From assembly GCF_050908995.1 (NCBI RefSeq), contig NC_135124.1:9300001-9364000 (forward strand): a stretch of 64,000 nucleotides of DNA, given 5' to 3'. The DNA is from Andrena cerasifolii (lineage: Eukaryota > Arthropoda > Insecta > Hymenoptera > Andrenidae). Below the pieces are notes generated by a model. The model worked only from the letters and a program-made list of their open reading frames with translations, made no database searches and was not told where the DNA came from. The position numbers were made by a program, and so were the translations under genes. Position 1 is the first letter of the stretch. Each line of letters opens with the position of its first letter. Below are positions 10,253-20,765 of the stretch, in pieces.

Positions 10253-13200
10253 CTATGAACGAGGAAACGGCATCGATAATGATCGGGGGACTCATTACGC
10301 GCTGTCTTATTTCTCTAATTGCAAGGGCGCGTGCGTACGCGCGCCACGTCGCCGACGAAATGATCCATCTGGCGGTTGGAGAGCCTCGAGAGTCGCGCTC
10401 CCAGGAAGCGGCGGCCCTCCACGCAAATTACGACCTCTAACCGCCATGCAATCAGTTGGAGTTTCGTCCCGCTGCCCATCGGCTGTTATTTCGCTGCGAT
10501 CGATCTCACCTTGTCCTTCTTTTTGGTTTCCTTGCTGTCTGGAGAAGTTGCGGTGTTGGGACTAGCGGGGGTGGCTTCCGTGGGCGTCGTGGCCTCCACC
10601 GTTTCCGCGGGAGATTCGCCGGTGGACTCCTGCTTCGTCTCCTCGGCTTTTACCTCATCTGGCTGCGAACAGAAGGAGAATCCAGTCAATACACCTTCCC
10701 GTTATAAATAAGCTGAGTTTCAAAAGTTAAGGTGGAGAGAGCCGACCCCCGTCCGCATATTAATGCCCCAACGCGGCGAAAATTGTCCTCAGCTGCTCGC
10801 GGAGCGACCAAACATCGCGAATTCGACGAGGAACTCTGGAGCACGTGGGGGGGAGCAGGTGAGCCCGAATTGCAAAATACTACTCCACGCGCGTACGCTT
10901 TACTTATTTACCATCGACTCCGATACACGTTACCCCAAACGTACTCGTGGCTCGTAAAGCTCGCCGAGTGGAATCGTTCCGTTCCGTTTCGCTCCAAGAG
11001 CTTTTATTAGCCGTAAAACAAAGTTTTCTCATCGCCCCACCAACGCTCGAGACGCGCCATGCTCGAGGCGCAACAGACACATCGAACGCGAAACGCGACA
11101 ATTGGATCGCGAATCGAGATAAATGGATGGGCAAGCCAGCGGAATGGGTTGAATGGAAATCTTCTCGGAAGACGCACAGTGTTACGCGTAATGGACAAAA
11201 GTGAAGAATCCGAAGCGTTCGATCCACAAATTCTTGTACCTTAAAATGTTAATAAAGGAACGTAGGTTTCAATGTTACCCATAACTTCTGCTGAATGCTA
11301 ATTTGTTGTCAAAAGTGATACTAGAAATTCATTACAAAAATCGATGCTTTTTTATATTCTCTTTAAAAAAAGTATTAGGGTGCTTAGGACGAGAACTGAT
11401 TAGTTCAGGAGTTCTGAGTTTTGTCCAGGAACGCCCCTATACGCGTAACACTGTGAGACGCCGTAAAAATAACGGGCTGCCGTTGTTTCTGGGCGAGGAT
11501 TCGCCATCGGTCACGCGAACCGCTGCGATGGGTTGCGCCATCGAGGCGAAGAAATTTTCCGGCGACCGAGATCTTTGCCATTGAAGAGTCTCGTGCACGG
11601 TCGGGGAAGCAATTTGTGTTTGCGCGTGCGAGGAGAGAGCGGCAAGAAATTCGTCGAGGAACGGACACGGGGAAAAAGCGGGAGAGCAGCTCGCAGTAAC
11701 AGTCGCGAGACTTATCGGAACGGGACAGCTGCGGCTGGGGACCACGTACGCCGTACGGGATGAAACCGCAAAAATCTCGGATTACAGAGGACGATCAGCA
11801 GTTCTCTGACGACGGGATCGCGTAGCGTCCGAGCTCCTCGACGCGAGTTAAGCCACCGAGTCCGGGCCGTGACGGGCCGAGCCTCTATGGTAAGCTTATG
11901 GACGTCGAGGAACCGCCGAGCTCGGTGGAAACTCGGCGGCTCCTCGTTCCCCGCTGGGCCCGGGCTCGGTGGGCCGCTCTTCGAGACGACGGGCCGGACG
12001 GGCAGAGTCCGTGCCATGTCGAAGTGCAACGTTGCTGGAATTTATGCTCCAGGAAAACACAGAAGGAAGCGAAATGACGCTAATCATTCAACTGTTTGGG
12101 TTCTAGAGAAGCAACTGGTCTGCGGTTTAACGCATTTTTACGTATAGAGTCTGAAATATAGCGACTCGACCAACTCTCCGGCACAACCGCTTCTCCCGGG
12201 TTTACCTAGAGGAGTCATACCTGACAAGCGAAGGTCCCGAGGTGTAGCTTCATGACTTTATTGCCTAAGCCTTTTTAGTTGGTCGAAAGCGAGTGCCTAA
12301 TCAGTTCTGAACAAATCTTCGACCAGTGAAGACCAGTGTATCAGTACCTTCAGCATGTGAAGCCCTATCAGACTGCAAAAGTTCATTGAAAAGTCACAGT
12401 TACACCTCGGGATCTTCCCTTCTGAGCAAACGAAAGCTAATGACAGAACATTATGAGCTGAGAAATCCGGCAACGCTGAGGCGGATACGCCACGACAGGT
12501 TGCATCTCGGGGCCCGTCCGGAGCTCGACTGGTCCGGGCCCGTCACGGCACGGACTCGGTGGCTGTATAAACCGACTTTTACTCGCGGCCCCGGTGAACC
12601 GATTTCACCCCTTCGCTGCTTAATCAAACGAGAAAGTATGACCGACCGAGGGTCCGCGTTTTACGGTCATATAATCTTCTCGGTGAAACGGTTCGCGACT
12701 CTTCGATTTTCAGATTACGTACACCAGATAGCTGGACGGAAGTGATTAAAGATTGGAGCGGCGTGATCGAGTCAAGATCAACAGTGACGGAGGGAAAGCG
12801 CGAGAGTGCGTCATTTGTTCGATCGGGTAATTCTCGGAGGCGATGAAACGCCCGTGGCGTTATCTCCTGGCCGAGCACACCAGCGACACGCGCGTATCGT
12901 GCTCCTGGTCGGCGCGATGCTGAATTATTTTACTTTATGAATCATTGCGTCCAACGTTTAGCGCGCATTATGCTGGTTTAATGGAAAACGATGGAGCGGG
13001 GAGCGAGCATTGTTTGCCAGCCAGGCCGAGGCCGAGACGGGTCTTTAACGCCTGCGATCGCGTAAACATCGGCCAGCTTTATTACCGATGCAAATCCTCC
13101 AGAACAATTCCGTTTCATCGTTTACGAGTCCCCCCCTCGCGGCGCGGTTGCGAACGAGCCAACGCTATTATACCGCGCCGCTAATCGAGCAAACAATCGG

Positions 13201-16200
13201 ACCGACGTAATTATCTAAGGTCGCTGTAAGTGAAAAGCTGGCTACCGAGGCGAGCTCCAGTTCCAGAGGCCCGAGGACGCACGCACAGGTCATACCCGTT
13301 CGATAACAGAGGCAAAACAAAAGCTGCGACACGCCTTTATTTCTCCTCGGCACCGAACAATCTTCCATCGCCTCCAACGCGCATTATATTATGTAAATAT
13401 CCGGTTATTTTCGTTCTGGTCGGCCAGGCGAGGCGTCCTGCTCGTGGATATCGCGGTATCGCAGCTCCGGCACCGGGAAGAAAGGAAACAAATGGTCTCT
13501 AGCGCGGCCGGGAGAACCAGGGGCGACCCTTACCGTCGCAATATCATTTCCACGCGTGCCGATGAATTTCCGACTTCCCTTGGAAGCTGGGTAGATACCG
13601 CTAGACGTTCGAAGGATCAAGGAACGCGAAAGGTGAATCGCGGATGATTTCAGCTATCGATCGCACGCTCTCTCCCTTTCCCCGTCGATTCCGATTCTCC
13701 GTATCTGGGACCTTCGGTTAACCCGCGAACCTGGGGTCAACGATAAACGCAAGCAGCCGGGGCTGGTTGTTTGCTCGACCCATCCTCGGTGGCGAGTTCG
13801 TTTCCAAGAGGAGCGCGGATTAGATGCGCGTACGATCCATCCGGCGCTCGTAGCCTTTTTTCTAGGCGTTTTCTTCATCCGCGGCGTAAATATTCATGGC
13901 AAGGCGCGCGGCGCGTTATAAATAAAAGAATGCCAACGGCTTATCTCGGGTTTGATATTCAGGGAGCCCCTGCAAGAGCGGCTCGGCGCCAGGGACCTTG
14001 CGCGTGGCCGATGAGAGATCTGCGTTTGTCGATCGGGCAATATCGGAATACGAAGAAATGATACGGCGGGCGGCCCCGAGGACGCAGCGAAGGACGAATC
14101 GAGCGCAGGTGCAGTGTTCTGCGACGAATTCCTCACCGCTGAATCAGCCAGCAGGTACTAAAAGTCCTACAGCTCTCGGGTCCTCGCGTGTCTCCGCGAG
14201 TAGTCGCGGGAACGTTGCCGAACGATGCGGCGTTCTTGCGCGCGGCAACGCGATTCCCCGAGCGAGGAATTCGCGGCGATTAGCGCGCGCTCGGAGAAAG
14301 AGAGGCTGAAAAGTGGCGGACGGGATAAGAATACCATATCCACGAGTTTCGTGCGGATAATCGCGCGCCTTCCGTGATCGATTCCTCTCCTCTCGAGCCT
14401 CTAGACAGACTTCTAGAAGCCTTCCTTCCTTCTCCTCCGCCAGCCAGACTACTCTTTCGAAAACGCGTCATTAACTGCTCGGTTTTGCTTTCGTTTCGAG
14501 CCAAGCGATCACGGAACAATCGCCCGGTGACTAGCGCCGCAGAAAGAACGCGGGTAGAAATTAGTCAAATCGCGTTTAAGATTACTCAGCGGACAGTCGT
14601 TGCTGGCGCACTGTCCAGAGAGCATTCCAATGGAATTCCAGCGGCGCGCAGTTTTAATTAGCGGAGGCAAACAGATGAGTCGCGTCTCGGATTAATTAAT
14701 AAACCGACCGCGATGATTCACGCGGGAACAATTTCCCTCTCTTTCTCTCTCTCTCTCTTTCTCAATCGAGATGGTTTACGCTGCATAAAGCAGCGTCTAA
14801 AACATCGCGTGATCCGGCCTGCACTATCCTACGAAATAAAACTATCAGCGTGGAATTCAGGTCACTCGGGTAACGCGAGCACACTTTTGCCACGGGGCCG
14901 CGATATCGAGATTATTCCGCGCGCCGGCTGCTTTCGTCGATCCGCGAAAGAAACCCGCGTGGAAAAGCCGAGGAAATCGCGCGGAGCGGCGGCGACGCCC
15001 GCGGCTTCGAAAGTACCTTTTAATTGAGCGGAGGGAGCACGCGATGCTTGGCGGCCCGCGTGCACCGCGTCGTTAATTTGCATGGTCAAGGTTACCAAAG
15101 TATGCGTTGCTCTTTCCATTAGGCTCGGCTCGCTCGTTTCTTCGTTTGTCCACTCTCTCAAAGACTGCCCGCAGATATATCTTAAATTATTCGCGAAACA
15201 CTGGCTGCTGCCGCGGCGGCGTCGTAGATCCTGGCGAAAAATAAATGACCGAGGCGAAGCATCAAGGGCAGGTGTTCGATACGAGGAACGAGCGAGAGGA
15301 CTCTCGGAGCGGCCGCGCACCTGCCTCGAGATTTTGCAAGATCCCAGTGGTGCTGGCAGCGCGAGCGTTTCTCAATACACCTCGCGGCTGCTGCGGAACA
15401 AACGACCCCACTGTCCGTCGTCAAAGGAAGACGGGACAAAAGATTTATTCGTCTAGGACAGTTAGGTATGCGCTTGTACGCGGCGAGACGCGATTACAGT
15501 TAGCCAGGAACGCGTTACCTGCGCGAGCACCTGTGCAAACATCCCTCGGCCACTGTCCAACGGTATCTCGAGCTTTTTCTCAGGGAAACTTTGACACTCG
15601 ACAGCAGTGTTTCGATCTTTTCGCTGATGCACAGCTTACGGGTGATTCGTTAAACGGCGAAGCACGCGCTTGGAGAACGATCAATGGCGAAGCGTTGAAA
15701 CCTTACTGGTGTAAAGCGAGAGATGGACGAATGGCTTTTAACGGGTCTTTCCACTGTAACGCACTAAACAATTTGCCGATGTTTGGAACTATTCTTGTCA
15801 CAAAAAGAATTTTTATTTGTTAACATAAGCTGATTTTGATGCTCTGTACTTTCTATATGGAAAATAAATACCTTTTTTCCAAAATCCACTTGCAAACTAT
15901 TTTTTTGTTCTCAAAATATTATATCTGAACAACAACTCTGTAGATTTTTAGCTCCTAATATTGAAATTTGTAAAAGTTACAATTTTTTAAAGATTTTCTT
16001 CATTTTCTTCGACGTATGATCGCTAGATTCTTTTTACAAAAACTGTGATAAATTTTAAATTGAAAAGCTATTGGAATACATATTAATCCACGACTTTTTT
16101 CATTACGATTGGATTCTTTAGATCGGAATGGCAGTCGCTCAAAAATTGCTCTGGGTCTGAGCCACCCAGGCGCAAAGTGGATCGACAAAAGAAGTATGTC

Positions 16201-18941
16201 AACGAAGGGGTATACGCGTATTGAAAATACAAAAAAAAATCATATATTTTTAATGCTTGCTTTCGAGCCAAAGTGGGCATTAAAAAGATATGGAAAAAAA
16301 TGTTGCATTCTCAAAACACATATTAATAAATATAAACTACTTCAATTTAGTAAACACGTTCTTTCTGTGACAAGAAGAAATTCCAAGCAATGGATATTTT
16401 GTAGGGCGTTACAGTGGAAAGATTGCTTAAACAGAATCGGGCTCCGAACGAGTGTTAGCAGCTTGTGGAGTAATAATACCTGCTAATGGTTGCGATTACG
16501 TTCTTCGAACGCATCCGTCCACCGATCGCAATTACACTCGATACCGATAACACGGTTTACGGCGAATTACCGTAACGCGGTTGGCGCGTGAAAGCGAGAT
16601 CGAGAAATTGATACCGCGGTTACGTCCGCGCGATAACCAAAGATTTCGCGTAGGCCTGTCGGCCACTTTCCTTCTCCCGCCACGAATGAAATCGGCTTTG
16701 TTCGATCGGTTCCGCGTGAACGGGGATCTAGGCGAGGCGTTTAGGAACCGATGGCTAGGGTAAGCAGCCCAGTAGATGGACGAATCGTTGGTTAATCGTT
16801 AATATTGAAAGAACTAGAATTTTACTCTATATTATTGATTTTTTATTTTGTAGAAAAAACGTTTGTTGTTTTATAAAACATTAATATATTTATTGAAATT
16901 TTTTTCGTATGCGAAAAAATATTTATCTATACAGTCTTATACCAGTATGCGCTAGTCGCTCGATTCTTAGTAGCGATTGCTCAGCGTATTCGTGCCTTCA
17001 AGTTAATAAAAAACGTGTTTGAACGTATTGTAAAGAGGTAAAAAGAAGCTTACCATATTCGTAAGGACACCATTTTCTTAGTTTATTTAATCATATAATA
17101 AAGACATACTTCTGATAAATTAAAACAAAATTAAAAACCCTTTTTTCATAACAAAAAATTAACTACATCGATCATAGAATATCAAAAATAATATCCGGGC
17201 TATGAGTAGAATTTTCATAATTTCATGCTTAAATACATTAATTTTTTTACTTACAGTAATTTTTTCTTTAAATTTATACATTTTTACGTGCAAAGCTTTG
17301 GATTTTTTCTAATACAACAGACATTTCTAATAACCACCTCGATATAAACACCGGAATCCGCTAAACCGTCCATCTACTGGCCTGCTTACCCTATCCCGCC
17401 GCAGCCAAGTGGGACAACGGCTAGTACCTGCGTGCGAAGCTACGCTTTTCCAGGGGATTTAGTTGTACGCGTCTCGCGCGAGGTCTAGAAATGCGGTGTC
17501 GGATCGATGCACGATGCACGAAGCGCAAGGAGTGTACGACGGCGGAACCAGAAAACGTCTAGAGTCCGCGAGAAAATTGGAGACACGCGATAAGCCTTTC
17601 GACGCCTTCGCGGCTACGCGGCCCGGTCGATTGGAGGCAGACGGGGCAATAGGAAAAGACCTGCTGTTAAACGGAAATGAAAGGAAGAGGCGCAACACCA
17701 GCCGTCTCTCTCTTTCTCGCGTGCTGGCGTATCTAGTGCATGACAGCTGCCGGGGTTGCTCAATCGAGGAAATATCAAGTTTCGTCTAGCCGGGAGAGCA
17801 TTTTCGCGATAATACACTGACACGCTTATGCGAGTTGGACGAGAGCGACAGTTGGAACTTTCGATGGCTGGTTCGCGGACGTGACGTCTGCCGTTGACAG
17901 CCACTCGCCCCTCCCCGGGTGCTTTTCAAATTCCATCGACAGCCAGGAGGGTTCAGGGGTTGCTCGAAAAATAGCGTGGGTTCGCGAGCGCGAGACCGTT
18001 CGAGCGTGACGCATCGTTCGCAGCCACTGCCAAAGCCCTCCAGGTGTTTCGATTCCACCGTGTAGGCCTTTTTGGTCGGTTCGCCCATAGGAGTTTTTCT
18101 GCCGACGGAGGCGTCCCGAGCGAATCAAACACGTAGCATATCTCCTCGGTCAGGTCTCAGAATAGTACGCGGCGAAAACGCGCACGTGCGCGGTCTTAGC
18201 TAGCGCGGGGCGATGCTAGACGGAGTCACCGGCCGGAGAGCGCGCGCTTTTTCGCGCGAGGCGAGACGCGCGGCGAGAAGTCGCGCGGCGTCATCGTCGA
18301 TGAATCAATTGAAATTAATAACCCCCGGTCGCGAGCCGGAGAAAAGAAATCCAGCTAAATGCACTCGCGGTTACGTCCTCCGCGATTGAGAGCTGAATCA
18401 CCAGCGGCGATTCTAAAAAGCGTTCCGCGATGATAAGTCCGATGTTCGGATAAGTTTCAGCAGGTTCGTGGGAGTCGTTGAAAAGCGTTCGACGGTCGCG
18501 TCTATGAATCATTGCCGCGAGAGCAAATGCCAGCACATAAGATACGAGGAACGATGCAACTGGACAATTTCACCAGAAATTTAATCGCTCGATTCTTAGA
18601 CACCCAACGCAATGGTTTAGCCAAGGATTTCGATTAAGGGGAGAAGGTCGATCGAAGAGGGGTAAAAAGTGTAACGTATCCAAGAGCCTCACCTTTTCTT
18701 TCTCCTTCTTCTTGTCCTTCTCCTTTTCCTTCTCCTTCTCTGTGGCATCGTCTTTATCCTCGGTCACGTCCGTGTGCGGCGCTATGCCGTTGGTGGTGGG
18801 CTTCGTGTCGGTCTCCTCGATCCTCTCCAGCTTGCCATCGCCAGGTGCAGCGGCGTCTCCGACACCTCCCTCGGCCGGTGCCCCCTCCTTCTTAGGCGTC
18901 GTCGTTATGTCCACGGACCTTCTACTTTGTCTCACACCCAT
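10136..18941 (-). CDS. Akap200: A-kinase anchor protein 200-like, MARCKS-type scaffold (5' part)
   Basis: Predicted coding exons are complement(18693..18941), (10510..10662) and (10136..10252), that is 83, 51 and 39 codons, all phase 0. The gene continues left of the window. The protein starts MGVRQSRRSVDITTTPKK, with Gly2 and nearby basic residues as in N-myristoylated Akap200/MARCKS proteins. An acidic, Lys/Glu- and Pro/Thr-rich disordered stretch follows. Residues 136-152 (KKKWSFRSISFSKKDKS) form a MARCKS effector-like basic cluster with Ser between Phe residues. In this family the effector domain binds acidic membrane, calmodulin and actin and is released by PKC phosphorylation, and Akap200 also anchors PKA RII at the plasma membrane. 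The RII helix is not in the visible part. Start and splice sites follow from GT/AG consensus and frame continuity. The family call is from remembered similarity. Confidence 0.82.
10510..10662 (-). CDS. Akap200: Akap200 exon 2: acidic Thr/Pro-rich linker
   Basis: The acceptor GTTCGCAG precedes CCAGATGAG (PDEVKAEETK). The exon encodes a Glu/Thr/Pro/Ser-rich low-complexity segment and ends SKETKKKDK before donor GTGAG. It has 51 codons and is phase 0 at both ends. A competing frame on the opposite strand is a shadow. Confidence 0.8.
11851..12564. mobile_element. DNA element with ~28-bp GC-rich inverted ends
   Basis: Left end AGCCACCGAGTCCGGGCCGT at 11851 is mirrored by its near complement at 12537-12564. 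The 714-bp interior encodes nothing recognisable and holds another smaller inverted repeat (12223-12425). The target duplication is unclear, so the superfamily is not assigned. Confidence 0.55.
12223..12425. repeat. Nested inverted repeat, same terminal core as 2690-3121
   Basis: The left arm has GACAAGCGAAGGTCCCGAGG and the right arm CTCGGGATCTTCCCTTCTGA; they are near reverse complements. The core matches the ends of the fold-back element at 2690-3121, suggesting one family of short non-autonomous elements. This copy lies within the larger element at 11851-12564. Confidence 0.6.
14735..14763 (+). repeat. CT-rich microsatellite
   Basis: A run of CTCTCTTTCTCT-type dinucleotide repeats, slightly interrupted, in the Akap200 intron. 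Read on the minus strand it is GA-rich. Confidence 0.85.
15824..16169 (-). repeat. AT-rich interspersed repeat, family with GGGTGGCTCACACCCAG ends (copy 1)
   Basis: Its reverse complement aligns along nearly its whole length with 47110-47482. Shared blocks include CATAAGCTGATTTTGA, GTTACAATTTTTTAAAGATT and CTCTGTAGATTTTTAGCTCC. The GGGTGGCTCAGACCCAGA end is present at 16152-16169, but the other terminal motif is missing, so this copy is truncated. No coding capacity. Confidence 0.7.
16758..17391. mobile_element. TA-flanked MITE with GGGTAAGCAG ends
   Basis: TA at 16756-16757 and 17392-17393 flanks inverted ends of about 25 bp: GGGTAAGCAG, then CCAGTAGATGGACG, and the near complement on the right. 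The interior (634 bp in all) is strongly AT-rich with no ORF of note. TA duplication and terminal repeats fit a non-autonomous Tc1/mariner-type element. Confidence 0.75.
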
Positions 18942-19055
18942 CTTGCTCTCTTTTTGCCTCGCTGTCCGTCCTCTGTCTCACCTCTGTCGCCTGTCTCTCG
19001 TTCGTCGCGCGCTCCGGATGCTGTGATCAGGTGTCGCGCGTCCAGTAAAACTGAC
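18693..19055 (-). CDS. Akap200: Akap200 first coding exon with 5' leader
   Basis: The coding part is 18941-18693, from the ATG to donor GTGAGG. It encodes the myristoylation-type N-terminus and ends in a Lys/Glu run (KEKEKEKDKKKEKEK). Upstream, an acceptor-like GATTGCAG at 19056-19063 would start the exon at 19055 with 114 nt of 5' UTR. This acceptor implies at least one further noncoding exon to the right. The coding boundary is firm; the UTR boundary is inferred. Confidence 0.75.
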
Positions 19056-20134
19056 CTGCAATCAAACGGCGAGAGTGAGCACACGGAGGACGTCGCCCCC
19101 TCATCGCGGCCGAAGCAACGCTCTCTGATCCGCGGCTTATCCGTATCGATTCGATCGAAAACGGGGGAAAACAGGCCGAGCGCGGCTCGCACGTACTTCC
19201 TTCGACGGTGGTGACGATTGCGCAAATTACTCCGCACGGCTCGATCTCGATAAGCGTGATTTGTTCGTTTATCGATATGCGGGTGCACTGGCAGAGCGGC
19301 GATCGAGGCTGCCTTTCGCGCCGCGACCGCCAGACGCATCGACCTTCTCGAGCCAGATTCCCACCGCGCCGGGTAAGGCTCGGCTCGATCCAATCAATTT
19401 CTAATAAAGATACAGGCGGTTGTGTCATCGCGCCGCTGCCTGCGCGCGCCCGTCGGCGCAGAAAAAGCGCAGGTGCGGCTTGCAAAGATTCCTCGGGATC
19501 GAGACCGGCGACATCGCTAGTGAAACGCTCGCCCCGAGCTTTTTCGCTGCCGTACACGGCTCGAGAAAGAAATCGCCGGGCATACTTCGACGGCGATGAA
19601 TAATATATGAAGCTAGCCGCGTCGCGAGACAAAGAGGAAGACAAAGTGGAAAAGAGCGCGTAACTGGCACGATAGGAATCCCTCTCCGGGAGTTAAAGAC
19701 CGAGGCTGGCCGTATTAATGAGAGACTGGCGCGGTTTCCTCATCGGGGGATTTTTTTTTTTTTTATTAGCCAGCCTCGCGAGTGTCGTTCGCCAGAGTCG
19801 AAACGGAAATCGGACGCCGGTGTCGCTGCTTCGGACTCGCGTCACTCGAAAAGAGAAATCGCTTCGGAAGACAAAGGGGGACGAAAGCGCGATGAAGAAA
19901 GCCGCTCTTTCGTGTGACCGAGGTCTCTCTAATTATCGTCATAGAATATAGCCTGGCGAGCCGTTAAAACGACGTGGACGGTGGCTAACGGTTCCGAGGT
20001 CGATCCCGAAGGTTCTCTCACGCTGACGGAGAGGAAGCGATCCGTTGTTCGAGCGAGAACTGGGAAAAACTGGCACGGCCAGGCGAGGCGGGGCGACGTC
20101 GAATACTGGACTAGAAGTCATCGCGTGTATGTAT
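19056..20134. other. GC-rich sequence upstream of the Akap200 leader exon
   Basis: No coding exon was recognised. There is a T homopolymer near 19750-19764. If the leader acceptor at 19056 is real, this is 5' intron of the Akap200 gene. Confidence 0.45.
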
Positions 20135-20136
20135 TA

Positions 20137-20763
20137 GGGTGGCTCTTATTTTCGACTTTTGAATTTTCCAAGGGGCACCCTCCAGAATAATTCCCAATAA
20201 TTAAAAAAAATCCGTGTAAAGTTTGAGCTCGATCGGATAACGGGACTTAATGTTTTTGCGAATTTCGGTCCCAAATTTTCAGGAAATATTCATGACATCT
20301 CAAACACTAAAAATAAGAATTTTTTTATCATTTTCGCATATTTCGGTATATGCCCCCCCTTAAATATTTAATAAATAGTCCTCGAAAATAAAAATTCTCA
20401 ACAAAAACTTTCAACCTTTGAGGGAAACTTTTTTTTCCTTAGTTTTTCGGACTTGTTTCAAAAACCATTTGTCGCACGAGAAAAAGTAATATAATATAAA
20501 AGATGCTCCTTGCCCGGATCTACAACTTTTGTTTGACATATTTTTTTATTTAATCAATAACTTGGAGGATATTATATAAAATCGACTTCGCGAGCTGTTA
20601 AATAATGATTTAAATGTTTAAGGGCCCAGGAGCACCCTTTCCCGTTATCCGAACGAGCTCAAATGTTACACGGATTTTTTTAAAATTATTTGGAACTATT
20701 CTGAAGAGTGCCCCGAAGAAAATCTTAAAAAAAAATGTTACCAAGAGTAAGTAAGAGCCACCC
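20137..20763. mobile_element. TA-flanked long-inverted-repeat MITE, copy 1
   Basis: Ends GGGTGGCTCTTA and its complement lie between TA dinucleotides (20135-20136 and 20764-20765). A block near each end (CCGTGT, GAGCTCGATCGGATAACGGG and complement) is mirrored about 120 bp in. The right half matches 37559-38213 closely, while the left half diverges after about 120 bp. There is no ORF. It fits a Tc1/mariner-type non-autonomous element with partly replaced left arm. Confidence 0.8.
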
Positions 20764-20765
20764 TA

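Larger units (their letters stand above)
10663..18692. other. Intron 1 of the Akap200-like gene
   Basis: This 8-kb interval separates two phase-0 coding exons. It is GC-rich except for AT-rich repeat islands at 11.2-11.4 kb, 12 kb, 15.8-16.4 kb and 16.8-17.4 kb, annotated separately where boundaries can be seen. No further coding exon was recognised. Confidence 0.6.
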
